Part shown: positions 1 to 7,753 of the stretch, piece by piece
Layout of the letters: the number at the start of each line of letters is the position of its first letter
Position numbering within the stretch: the stretch's first letter is position 1
Assembly (NCBI GenBank): GCA_021651055.1
Contig: JAJHOH010000001.1
Location: forward strand, 1,240,001-1,304,000
Origin: Candidatus Manganitrophus morganii
GTDB taxonomy: Bacteria > Nitrospirota > Nitrospiria > SBBL01 > Manganitrophaceae
Reading direction: 5' to 3'
Length of the DNA stretch: 64,000 bases
Position numbers and translations under genes: made by a program
Notes under the pieces: model-generated
The model's input: only the letters and a program-made list of their open reading frames with translations
The model's database searches: none
Told to the model about the DNA's origin: nothing

Positions 1-427
1 TGCAAAGGATCTCCCCCCCGTCCAGGCCGACGCCGATCAGCTCAAGCAGGTCTTCATCAACCTAATTAAGAATGCGTTTGATGCGATGCCCAAAGGGGGC
101 ATGCTCACGATCGAGACATCGACCCTCCCGGAGAAACCGCTCATGCTGAACAGGACTTCCCTCCATGAGAGTCCGTCCGAAGAGATGGTCATGATCCAAT
201 TCAAAGATTCCGGTATGGGAATCCATCCGGATAATATTCAAAACATTTTCGATCCGTTCTTTACCACCAAAGGCCGCCAAATGGGTACCGGACTCGGCCT
301 CTCCATCAGCTACAACATTATCGAGAAACACGGCGGAAGGCTGGAAGTCGAAAGCGAGCTCGGGAAGGGGAGCAATTTCATGATCAAGCTCCCTGCACTC
401 TCGCATCAAGGGAGCCGAAATGTCTAA
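1..427 (+). CDS. Sensor histidine kinase, C-terminal part (partial at window start)
   Basis: The frame is already open at base 2, so only the catalytic end of the gene is present. The visible part is an HATPase_c domain: an N-box reading NLIKNAFDAMP, a G1-type box (DSGMGI), an F-box region (IFDPFFTTK) and a G2 box (GTGLGLSI). This is the ATP-binding half of a kinase that autophosphorylates a histidine located upstream of the window. The order N-NAFDAMPKGG then FFTTKG resembles NtrB/PAS-type kinases. Its stop overlaps the start of the next gene by 8 bases, so the two are very likely a translationally coupled two-component pair. The sensor part cannot be seen, so the stimulus is unknown. Confidence 0.93.
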   Translation, partial: AKDLPPVQADADQLKQVFINLIKNAFDAMPKGGMLTIETSTLPEKPLMLNRTSLHESPSEEMVMIQFKDSGMGIHPDNIQNIFDPFFTTKGRQMGTGLGLSISYNIIEKHGGRLEVESELGKGSNFMIKLPALSHQGSRNV

Positions 428-1907
428 AGAGCGGATCTTGGTGGTCGACGACGAGAGGACCATCCTGGAACTGGGCCAGCGTTTTCTCTCCTCTGAAGGA
501 TTCGATGTTGAAACCGCCTCTCAAGGGATGCAGGCGATGAAGCTTTTGGAGCAAGGCCCTTATGAAATCCTTCTCACCGATATTCGAATGCCGGGGATGA
601 GCGGCCTGGAGTTGATGAAGATGGCCCGATCGGTCCGGCCCGAAATCATCATGGTCGTGATCACCGGCCACGGAACGATTACCACCGCCATCGAATCGCT
701 CAAAATGGGCGCCATGGGATTTATCCTCAAACCGTTCACGCGCCAGGAGCTCCTCTCCGCCATCCACAACGCCCTCGACAAGTACCGGTTGCGTCAGGAA
801 AACGTCCGGATGAAATCGCTCATGCCGCTCTTTCAGGTCAACCAACAGCTGATGATGCAGACCGATCTCACCCATCTGATGCGCCTGATCGTCGATTTGG
901 TGAAAACGGAACTCAAAGTGGATCGCGCCAGCATCATGCTTCTGAACGAAAAAACCGGCGAACTCGTCGTGAAAGCCACCACCGGCTTCGAGAATTTGGA
1001 TGAAAACAAGCTAAAAAAACATGTGGGAGAAGGAATCGCCGGATTGGCCGTGGAGAAGAAGCAGCCGATTTTGGTGCAAGGAGGGATCGAAGAAAACCCG
1101 GATCTGAAGGGTCTCCTCGACGATGAAAAGGTCGCGTCCGGACTGGCGGTTCCGATCATGATTCGAAAGAAGGTGATCGGCGTTCTGAATCTTTCTAAAT
1201 TCAACCGCGGCCAGCCGTTGGGGGAGAGCGATCTGGGGCTGATCTCGATCTTTTGCGGACAGGTAGCGGTGGCAATCGAAAATGCGCGCCTCTACCGCGA
1301 CATCCGGAACAGCTATCTTCGAACGCTGCAAGCCCTTGTCGCCGCCATCGAGATCAAAGACCAATTCAGCAAAGGCCATTCCTCCGGGGTGGCGCAATAC
1401 GCGGCGGTCATCGGGAAAGCGCTGCAACTCTCAAAGGGCCGGATGCAAGACTTGATCATTGCCGCGATCCTGCACGATATCGGAAAAATCGGCAGCAGCG
1501 ACGACATTCTAAAAAAGGGGAGCAAGCTCTCCGAGGACGAATTCGAATTAATGAAGTCGCATCCCGGCAATGCCGTCAAAATCCTGGAGACAATCGGCCT
1601 TTCCCGGGAAATTCTCTCCTCGATTCTCCACCATCACGAATGGTGGGACGGAAGCGGATATCCGAAGGGCCTCTCCAGAGAAGAGATTCCGCTCTTCTCT
1701 CGGATCATTGCCATCGCCGATACGATTGACGCCATGACGACTCCCCGCCCCTATCAACAAGCGGTCACGCTGGCCGAAGCGCGGGACGAAATCCGGCGGT
1801 TCAAGGGGAGCCAATTTGATCCGAATCTGGTAGACATTTTCCTGGGAATTGAAGAAAAAACCCTCCTCGATCCGGAATTCTCCGATCTCGATGCCCTTTC
1901 AGGATAA
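420..1907 (+). CDS. Response regulator with GAF and HD-GYP domains (c-di-GMP phosphodiesterase type)
   Basis: The 495-residue protein has three parts. Residues 1-120 are a receiver domain with the acidic pair D10/D11, phospho-acceptor D54 (LLTDIRMPG) and K104 (FILKPF). About 140-290 is a GAF domain. About 300-495 is an HD-GYP domain with HDIGK at 352-356, an HHHE metal-site segment near 404 and DGSGYPKGL near 412. HD-GYP domains of this kind hydrolyse cyclic di-GMP, and the key residues are present. The gene overlaps the upstream kinase gene, so phosphorylation by that kinase is the obvious input and lowered c-di-GMP the expected output. What the GAF domain binds cannot be told. Confidence 0.92.
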   Translation: MSKERILVVDDERTILELGQRFLSSEGFDVETASQGMQAMKLLEQGPYEILLTDIRMPGMSGLELMKMARSVRPEIIMVVITGHGTITTAIESLKMGAMGFILKPFTRQELLSAIHNALDKYRLRQENVRMKSLMPLFQVNQQLMMQTDLTHLMRLIVDLVKTELKVDRASIMLLNEKTGELVVKATTGFENLDENKLKKHVGEGIAGLAVEKKQPILVQGGIEENPDLKGLLDDEKVASGLAVPIMIRKKVIGVLNLSKFNRGQPLGESDLGLISIFCGQVAVAIENARLYRDIRNSYLRTLQALVAAIEIKDQFSKGHSSGVAQYAAVIGKALQLSKGRMQDLIIAAILHDIGKIGSSDDILKKGSKLSEDEFELMKSHPGNAVKILETIGLSREILSSILHHHEWWDGSGYPKGLSREEIPLFSRIIAIADTIDAMTTPRPYQQAVTLAEARDEIRRFKGSQFDPNLVDIFLGIEEKTLLDPEFSDLDALSG

Positions 1908-1968
1908 CCCCGGTACTTCGACAAAAAACCTGATACAACCCAATCGTTTAATAAGTTTGAAATATCTT

Positions 1969-2091
1969 CAGGCTGCTCAAAAAGTTCCAGATGCGAGGCC
2001 GCAGGGAGCGAGGAAACCGCAGCGTACTTTGTTGTACGTGAGGATTTCTGAGCGACTGAGAACGAAGCAGGTGGACTGTTTCAGTAGCCTG
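1969..2091. repeat. Imperfect palindromic intergenic element (~123 bp)
   Basis: The ends are inverted copies (CAGGCTGCTCAAAAAG at the left, and CTGTTTCAGTAGCCTG at the right). The arms pair imperfectly over most of the element around a centre reading GTACTTTGTTGTAC. It sits between the convergent HD-GYP and protease genes. The form matches the short structured repeats (REP/MITE-like) common in environmental genomes, and it may also act as a bidirectional transcription end. Mobility is inferred, as only one copy is in the window. Confidence 0.6.
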
Positions 2092-3054
2092 CTAGACTTT
2101 GAACGGAACCGGCATGAAGGTCACAATAAAGAGGACGATCGATCCCCACCCGATCAATTGATGCTTCAGATCGAGCGGCACATCTTCGTCGATCGTCGGT
2201 GGGTGATGAAGGCCCAGGAATGAAATCAAGATCGCCCAGATATACCAGCCGGGCCATCCGATCACTCCCAAGATAATCAGGGTCACAACCATCCCGATCG
2301 AGAGGAATCGCTGCTTGCGTCCGAGCAGGGCGTAAGCGATATGCCCCCCGTCGAGTTGACCGATCGGAAGGAGGTTCATGGAGGTCACAAACAAGCCGAA
2401 CCATCCGGCAAATGCGACGGAACTGAGCGCCACATCATAACCGGCCGGAGGAACCTTCCCGAGGAAATGGGCCAAGAAGGTGAACATCAGCGGATCGCCC
2501 AGGCGAAGCAAGGCGTTTCCTTCTTGAATCTCCACAATCCTCGATGAATAAAGGCCGATCCCCACGGCAAAGATGGAGACTACAAATCCGGCGATCGGCC
2601 CGGCGGCACCGATGTCGAGGAGGGCGTTCTTTCGGAGAATGGGGGATCTCATCCGGATAAACGCGCCGAACGTTCCGATGCCGAAGGGCGCCCAGGGACC
2701 CGGAATAAAATAGGGGAGGGTCGTTTTAACCCCGTAATACTTTGACGTCACGTAATGACCCATCTCGTGAACAAAAAGGATCGACATCAACGTGAATGAG
2801 AAGGGAATCCCCTTGACCAGGTCGGCGGGACGGCGAAAGGGCTCTCCCCCCTCCTGGTAGCTTCCCGCCAAAAGGGTGGTAAAAATGGTGATGAGAAAGA
2901 GGATGGCAGGAAGAGCAAACCGGGTCTTCTCCTCTTCCCCCGCCGCGATCCAAGACTCCTCCTGCATCGGAGGAGCCATCCCGTTTCCGATCGGGCCGGT
3001 GTGGAAAACCTCTTTTACTTCAGGGATCTTTGGTCCTTCGCTTTCATGCTCCAT
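2092..3054 (-). CDS. Site-2 protease family (M50) membrane zinc metalloprotease
   Basis: The protein is an integral membrane protein. The HEMGH zinc motif lies in a hydrophobic segment (residues 96-100 from the chosen start), and a second M50 motif, MNLLPIGQLDGGH, follows about 135 residues later and supplies the third zinc ligand (Asp). PFIPGPW-like and AAGPIAGF segments are typical of the S2P/RseP fold. Such enzymes cleave transmembrane substrates within the bilayer, often in envelope-stress signalling, but no PDZ domain is seen and the substrate is unknown. I prefer the Met at 3054 because it follows a GAGCGGAA element; the in-frame Met at 3084 overlaps the upstream gene by 41 bases. Co-transcribed with the 60-residue gene just upstream. 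Confidence 0.88.
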   Translation of the reverse strand: MEHESEGPKIPEVKEVFHTGPIGNGMAPPMQEESWIAAGEEEKTRFALPAILFLITIFTTLLAGSYQEGGEPFRRPADLVKGIPFSFTLMSILFVHEMGHYVTSKYYGVKTTLPYFIPGPWAPFGIGTFGAFIRMRSPILRKNALLDIGAAGPIAGFVVSIFAVGIGLYSSRIVEIQEGNALLRLGDPLMFTFLAHFLGKVPPAGYDVALSSVAFAGWFGLFVTSMNLLPIGQLDGGHIAYALLGRKQRFLSIGMVVTLIILGVIGWPGWYIWAILISFLGLHHPPTIDEDVPLDLKHQLIGWGSIVLFIVTFMPVPFKV

Positions 3055-3226
3055 TTCCGCTCGCCTCTCGAACGTCGGTGACATCTTCCATCGGTAGGGT
3101 GACCCAGTCGTTCAGCGTTTGAAGATAGACTTCACTCTCGCTCGCGCCGACCAACGTCCCCTTGTAAACGATCCCTTGATAAACGACTTCGACCTGTTTT
3201 CCCTGGAGCATTTGTAATCGATCCAC
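3044..3226 (-). CDS. Small Sm/Hfq-fold-like protein, 60 aa
   Basis: A short soluble protein with the pattern GKQVEVVYQGIVYKGTLVGA then LPMEDVTDVR. That reads as a small five-strand beta-barrel of the Sm-like kind, but at this length the family assignment is tentative. The start codon is GTG at 3226, preceded by AAAGGAG with suitable spacing. A good promoter (TTGCCA-N18-TATAAT, minus strand) lies upstream at 3264-3293. Its end overlaps the protease start, so the two are translated together. Its role, perhaps binding or regulating the protease or RNA, is unknown. Confidence 0.6.
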   Translation of the reverse strand: MDRLQMLQGKQVEVVYQGIVYKGTLVGASESEVYLQTLNDWVTLPMEDVTDVREASGNGA

Positions 3227-3263
3227 CGGGGCGACTCCTTTGGCACACCGATTCTTGTGACTA

Positions 3264-3293
3264 ATTATAATCTTCTCTTCATTCCGCTGGCAA
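3264..3293 (-). promoter_or_regulatory. Sigma70-type promoter for the Sm-like/protease operon
   Basis: Read on the minus strand: -35 TTGCCA (3288-3293), an 18-base spacer and -10 TATAAT (3264-3269), about 40 bases ahead of the GTG start at 3226. Seen in sequence; activity is inferred. Confidence 0.6.
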
Positions 3294-3514
3294 GTTGTAT
3301 TTCAGAAACGTTGTATTGCATTTGTCCAAGAAGCTGGGTCAAATAACCGTCTCAACGGGGAGAATCCGGAGTCATCCCGATAAGAACTTCCCCATCATCG
3401 CCTCAGTTTACCAGATGAATTCTCAACTTGCCACCTGTCGACGGGAAATTGCCTCTGAACGGAGTGGGAGGGGAAAAAGCCTCGGAGATCGCCAGTGCTC
3501 AGGGGTAAGGGAAA

Positions 3515-3826
3515 CTAAGTCCGGGACGGGGCGGAAAGGGCGGCGTTCCTTCTCTTTGCGGATCGATCCGCATCATAAATGGAGACTGCCCAGAAGGCGC
3601 CGAGCAAGAGCAGTCGCAAGAAGAGATTCCAGCTCATCGGCACCTTCATCCGCAAAATATCAAGATAACTTTCGGGGAGAAGCAAACCGTTCAAGAAGAA
3701 AAAGGAAACAAAAAAGGCGATTCCTTTCCCCCAATCCTCATTGTAAAACTGCCCCAGCCCCGGGTGAATCCCGGAGAGGATAAAAGCGATCTGATTTGAT
3801 TTTCGTTTGTCCGACGTATCGGCCAC
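3515..3826 (-). CDS. Small multi-pass membrane protein, TM2-like
   Basis: A 103-residue protein with two or three hydrophobic segments (about residues 12-28, 32-52 and 66-84). Near the N-terminus is SGIHPGLGQFYNEDWGKG, which resembles the GxGQFYxG turn of TM2/DUF5683-type membrane proteins. The tail after the last helix is basic. It has its own promoter (TTGACA-N18-TATGAT) upstream on the minus strand and stands alone. No enzymatic motif is visible and the function is unknown. Confidence 0.75.
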   Translation of the reverse strand: MADTSDKRKSNQIAFILSGIHPGLGQFYNEDWGKGIAFFVSFFFLNGLLLPESYLDILRMKVPMSWNLFLRLLLLGAFWAVSIYDADRSAKRRNAALSAPSRT

Positions 3827-3862
3827 GGAGCGGCTCCCGTTTTAATCAAAAAGGATTTTTTG

Positions 3863-3892
3863 ATCATAATGACAAAAAGCCCTCCGTGTCAA
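3863..3892 (-). promoter_or_regulatory. Sigma70-type promoter for the TM2-like gene
   Basis: Minus strand: TTGACA at 3887-3892, an 18-base spacer and TATGAT at 3863-3868, about 37 bases ahead of the start at 3826. The -35 box is a perfect match to consensus. Confidence 0.65.
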
Positions 3893-4100
3893 CTTTCTTC
3901 GATAGAACTTAGGAAGGGCGATCTCACCGATCGCTCGGGACCGACCGAGGAAAACAGGGGCAAGCGCCGACACGCCCCCATTACCTAGGAGAATCATGGA
4001 AGGCAATTTGACGGATGACAGGGTTTTTGATACGCTTCCTCTTCGGCTGCCGGATCAAGGGCCCTCTCCCCATCTTCCGGCAGAGAAAGGAAGTCGCTTT

Positions 4101-4913
4101 ATGACGATGCAACCTGTAATCGGTAGATTCTTTCTCTTTGTTTTTCTCTTGCTCCTCCCCGCCCCCCTCGCAATCGCCCAGGAGGCTCCCCCCAAACAAG
4201 GACCCACCGCCGAAGCGATCCTCAAGGCGGCTCACAAGCGGATGTATGGGATCAAGGATCAGACCTCGCAGGTGACCTTCCGGATCGTCGATACCGACGG
4301 AACCGAGAAGAAAACAATCTTTCGGCTCTACTGGAAGAATTATGCCGGCCAGGAGAATCTCCACAGCAAGACGCTCCTCGTTACTGAATCGCCTGTGAAC
4401 GACAAGGGGATTAAGTTCCTTCTCTGGGAACGGGCGCAAGAAAATCAAGCCGACCTCTGGCTTTATCTCCCGGAGTTGCGTCAGGTCAGGCGTCTTCAAC
4501 CGGGACGGCACAAGCACGATAACGAGCCTGATTCCGATCTTCTTTTTGAAGACATGCACCAGCGTCCTGTCGAATGGGATGAGCATCAACTTCTTCCGGA
4601 GAGCGAGGTCCGCGGCGAGCCCTGTTACGTGGTTGAGAGCAAGCTCAAGGATCACCATCTCTATGGAAAGAAGATTCTCCACCTCTCCAAAAACGAGGGA
4701 ACCCTTCGAAAGGTCGATTACTTTTCCGACGATGGAACCCTGCTGAAGACGCAATGGATCGACTGGCAACAGGTGGATAAATCATATGTATGGAAGGGCT
4801 CTCAGGTCGTCAACGCGGAATCTTCCAGAAAGACTTTCGTCGAGGTGAGCGACGTGAAGATCAACGTCGGTCTGCAAGACGACCAGTTCTCCGAAAGAGC
4901 CCTCCGGCGATAA
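4101..4913 (+). CDS. LolA-like outer-membrane lipoprotein-sorting family protein (periplasmic)
   Basis: A 270-residue exported protein. A signal peptide (hydrophobic run FFLFVFLLLLPAPLAIA) is followed by AQEAPPKQ. The mature part has the signature of LolA-like proteins of the TP_0789 type: a repeated beta pattern, LYWKNYAG, DLWLYLPELRQVRRLQPG, DSDLLFEDM, and a late QRKVDYF-like strand with WIDWQQV. Such proteins have an unclosed beta-barrel that can carry lipid or a lipidated protein across the periplasm. The Met at 4101 is chosen because GAGAAAGGAAG precedes it and it opens the signal peptide; the frame is open from 3996. Next to the efflux genes, a role in handling their substrate or in envelope lipid transport is inferred. 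Confidence 0.85.
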   Translation: MTMQPVIGRFFLFVFLLLLPAPLAIAQEAPPKQGPTAEAILKAAHKRMYGIKDQTSQVTFRIVDTDGTEKKTIFRLYWKNYAGQENLHSKTLLVTESPVNDKGIKFLLWERAQENQADLWLYLPELRQVRRLQPGRHKHDNEPDSDLLFEDMHQRPVEWDEHQLLPESEVRGEPCYVVESKLKDHHLYGKKILHLSKNEGTLRKVDYFSDDGTLLKTQWIDWQQVDKSYVWKGSQVVNAESSRKTFVEVSDVKINVGLQDDQFSERALRR

Positions 4914-4925
4914 CACTACGATTTC

Positions 4926-5006
4926 GGATTGCGGAATGCGGATTTCGGAGGTGGGACAGGAGATGGGGCCTTTCCCTTTCATTTTCTGTTTCCCATTCCG
5001 CAATCC
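4926..5006. repeat. Intergenic inverted repeat with 13-bp perfect arms
   Basis: GGATTGCGGAATG at 4926-4938 has its exact reverse complement at 4994-5006, with about 55 bases between. A further partial copy (GCGGATTTCGG) follows the left arm. It lies between the LolA-like gene and the TolC-type promoter. It could be a mobile short repeat or a transcription attenuator; nothing distinguishes these. Confidence 0.5.
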
Positions 5007-5029
5007 GCAATTTATCTCCCCTCTCTCCG

Positions 5030-5058
5030 TTGAATTTTCATCCTGCATTTGTTATCTT
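5030..5058 (+). promoter_or_regulatory. Promoter of the tolC-type gene, near-duplicate of the one at 9292
   Basis: -35 TTGAAT (5030-5035), a 17-base spacer and -10 TATCTT (5053-5058), placing transcription start close to the ATG at 5070. The stretch from TTGAAT through the spacer nearly matches the one before the ABC ATPase gene at 9292-9320. Such agreement over about 25 bases including the spacer points to shared regulation or a duplication. Confidence 0.6.
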
Positions 5059-5069
5059 AAGATCCACTT

Positions 5070-6602
5070 ATGCCGAACTTCCCTTCCAGGATCGTGGTCA
5101 TGCTCTCTTTTACCCTGCTTCTTTTCCCCTTTTTTCAGACATCCTCTCTCAAAGCGGCGGAAAGGACCCCGCAGTCACTCTCACTGACGGAGGCCATCCG
5201 CATCGCGCTCGGAAACAACGTCGATCTTAAGGTAGAGCGGGAAAACATCCGTCTCCAGGAATCGGACATTCTCTTCGAACAAGGCCAATTCGATCCAACC
5301 CTTCACCTCGATGCCCGCGTCGGCAAATCGGTTCAGGAGAGCACCTCCGTCATCGAAGCCGGTTTTGTCGAGACCGGCCAGGTGGATCAGGAATCCCAGC
5401 GGCTGAGCCTCGGACTGAATCAGCGCTTTGGCTGGGGAGGCGATTACGACGTCACCTTTTCACAAAGCCGCTCCAGCGCAACCCTCCAGGAGATCAACCC
5501 CACGTTTCGCGGCGAGCCTGTCCTGACTTTCACACAGCCGCTGCTGCGCGGATTCGGGAGGGAGGTCACCCAAGGCCTCCTTCGGATCGCTCAAACCCAA
5601 CTGCAGATCTCACAGTCGGTTTTTCGATCACAGTTGATGGCGATCATCTTGGAAATCAGCGACGTCTACTGGGATCTGATTTTCCAACGGGAGAACCTCA
5701 AAGTGCAGCAACAATCGCTAAGGGCCGCAGAGCAGCTCTTGGAGCTCAACCGAAACAAGGTTGAGCTGGGACTTTTGGCGCCGATCGAAATTTTGGTCGC
5801 CGAGGCGGGGGTCGCCTCACGGGTTGAAGGGGTGGTGGTCGCCGAAAAAGGGATCGAGGATACGGAAGACCAACTGCGCCGGCTCCTCAACCTTCCGGAG
5901 CAATCGTTCAGCGCCCCGCCCCCTCTTCTTCCGACGGAGGCGCCGATCGACACCCGCATCGAGCTCGACGAGGCATCCCTCCTGACCACCGCGCTGAGAG
6001 AACGGCCGGAGATCGAACAGAGTGAGATGGTGCTGAAGAATCGGGCGCTCTCCATCCGGATCGCAGAAAATCAGCTCTATCCCTCCCTCGATCTCGTCGG
6101 AAGTGTCGGCCTCAACGGAATCGGCGGAAGTTACTCGACCGAACTCGACCAGATCGAATCGGGCGACTTCTACCGCTGGGAGGCGGGGGTCGTCTTGAGC
6201 TTCCCCCTCGGCAACCGCTCGGCGCGGGCCAATGTTCAGAGGGAAAGATCCGAATGGAACCGGGCGACCCTCAATCGAGAACGGACGATCCAGCAGATCA
6301 CCCTCGAAACCAAAGAGGGCCTTCGGCGGGTGGAGACCGACTACCGCCGGATCGAATCAAACCGGCGCGCCCGGATCCTCGCCGAGCGGCAGCTCTCGGC
6401 CGGAAACGAACGGGCAGCGCTAGGCTTGATCAGCAGCCACGACCTTCTGGAATTCCAAACGGAGCTCGCCGACGCGCGGGGGAGGGAGATCCGGGCGATC
6501 ACCGATTATAATAAATCATTGATCAATCTCGACCGGGTCACCGGCCTCTTATTGGAGCGCTTTAACATCGAGACGGTCCCGGCCGCGGGAGAGAAGCGGT
6601 GA
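5070..6602 (+). CDS. TolC-family outer-membrane efflux protein
   Basis: A 510-residue protein with a signal peptide (LSFTLLLFPFFQTSSLKA). Two OEP repeats of long amphipathic helices follow, with recurring NVDLKVERENIRLQESD, RGFGREVTQ, LEISDVYWDLIFQRENLKVQQQSL and the second-half counterpart near residues 385-490. It should form the outer-membrane channel and periplasmic tunnel of a tripartite exporter. Its TGA stop overlaps the GTG start of the adaptor gene (GTGA), so the two are coupled. The ABC ATPase and permease that would complete the pump are 2.7 kb downstream behind a gene on the other strand. The substrate is unknown. Confidence 0.93.
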   Translation: MPNFPSRIVVMLSFTLLLFPFFQTSSLKAAERTPQSLSLTEAIRIALGNNVDLKVERENIRLQESDILFEQGQFDPTLHLDARVGKSVQESTSVIEAGFVETGQVDQESQRLSLGLNQRFGWGGDYDVTFSQSRSSATLQEINPTFRGEPVLTFTQPLLRGFGREVTQGLLRIAQTQLQISQSVFRSQLMAIILEISDVYWDLIFQRENLKVQQQSLRAAEQLLELNRNKVELGLLAPIEILVAEAGVASRVEGVVVAEKGIEDTEDQLRRLLNLPEQSFSAPPPLLPTEAPIDTRIELDEASLLTTALRERPEIEQSEMVLKNRALSIRIAENQLYPSLDLVGSVGLNGIGGSYSTELDQIESGDFYRWEAGVVLSFPLGNRSARANVQRERSEWNRATLNRERTIQQITLETKEGLRRVETDYRRIESNRRARILAERQLSAGNERAALGLISSHDLLEFQTELADARGREIRAITDYNKSLINLDRVTGLLLERFNIETVPAAGEKR

Positions 6603-7726
6603 GAAAAAAAACGATCGTCCTCACCCTGGTCATCTTTGTATTGATCGCCGGGATTGCGACCTTCCGCGGCAAGGGACGGCACGCGGCGGCCGACGAGGAG
6701 ATCGTCGTCGTCAAGCGGGGAGATGTCGTCGCCAAGGCGACCGAGACCGGGTCGTTGGAGCCGACCAACATCGTCGAGATCAAATCGGAGCAGGCCGGCG
6801 AGGTGAAAAAACTCTTCGTCCGTTCCGGAGATACCGTCGAGGCGGGGCAGCCGCTGGCGAGGATCCAGCAGGAATCAACTCAGGCGCGGCGGGTCGCCGA
6901 GGCGCGGGCGACGATCGAGCAGGAACGGCTCAACCTCGAAGAGGCCGAGCGGGAATACAACCGGATGAAGGAGCTCTTCGAGAAGGGGTTCGTCGCCCGA
7001 AAGGAGCTGGAGAGCGCCCAGAAGTTGCGTGACAACGCGCAGATCAGGTACGACCTCTCCAAACGCCAGCTTCTCCTCACCCTCAGTGGGAACAAAGCGC
7101 TCTATGAGAAATATCTTCAACGGGACTTGACGAGCGATGAACCGGACGACTTCACCATCTACGCTCCCCTCTCCGGGACGGTCCTGGAGCTGAGCGTTTC
7201 GGTCGGCGAGATCGTCTCTTCCGGGACCTCCGGTTTTTCGGGGGGGACGACGCTGATGAAGATCGCCGATCTCTCGAAGATGTGGGTGAAAACCAAGATC
7301 AACGAAGTGAATATCGGCCAGGTGGAGGCCGGCCAGCCGGCCGAAATCCGCCTCGACGCCATCCCGAACCAGATCTACCAGGGACGCGTCGTCAAAATCT
7401 CTCCGAAGGGGGAGAAAAACAACAACATCGTCACCTACGAGGTCACGATCGAATTGGACAACTCCGACCAACGCTTAAGACCGTCGATGACTGCCAATAT
7501 CGACATCATTACCGATGTCGCCAAAGATGTCCTCTACCTTCCCCTGATCGCGCTGAACCAGAACGACGGGAAGAGTGCGGTCACCCTGCGCCTCCCCTCC
7601 GGCGAGGATCAGCTCCGCCCCATCGTCCTCGGCCTTCGGAATGAGAGTGTCATCACAATCACCGAAGGCTTGAAGGAGGGGGATCAAGTTATCCTGCCAA
7701 AACGGAATTCCAAGGAACGGGCATAA
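6599..7726 (+). CDS. HlyD/MacA-type periplasmic adaptor of a tripartite ABC exporter
   Basis: A 375-residue protein starting at GTG, overlapping the tolC-type stop by 4 bases. One N-terminal membrane anchor (residues 5-22) is followed by a lipoyl-like half-motif (KSEQAGEVKKLFVRSGDTV). Next come an alpha-hairpin coiled coil (about 100-170), the second lipoyl half (IYAPLSGTVLELSVSVGEIV), and beta-barrel and membrane-proximal domains (VTYEVTIELDN, RPSMTANIDI). This is the membrane-fusion protein layout used with MacB-type permeases. Its partners are probably the OMF just upstream and the ATPase/permease at 9357-11339. Confidence 0.93.
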   Translation: MRKKTIVLTLVIFVLIAGIATFRGKGRHAAADEEIVVVKRGDVVAKATETGSLEPTNIVEIKSEQAGEVKKLFVRSGDTVEAGQPLARIQQESTQARRVAEARATIEQERLNLEEAEREYNRMKELFEKGFVARKELESAQKLRDNAQIRYDLSKRQLLLTLSGNKALYEKYLQRDLTSDEPDDFTIYAPLSGTVLELSVSVGEIVSSGTSGFSGGTTLMKIADLSKMWVKTKINEVNIGQVEAGQPAEIRLDAIPNQIYQGRVVKISPKGEKNNNIVTYEVTIELDNSDQRLRPSMTANIDIITDVAKDVLYLPLIALNQNDGKSAVTLRLPSGEDQLRPIVLGLRNESVITITEGLKEGDQVILPKRNSKERA

Positions 7727-7753
7727 AGGTGGGGTGGGAGAAACGCCTGAACG

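Noticed and set aside
3295-3783. 162-codon plus-strand frame
   Set aside because: Mostly antisense to the TM2-like membrane gene, very basic, with no ribosome site.
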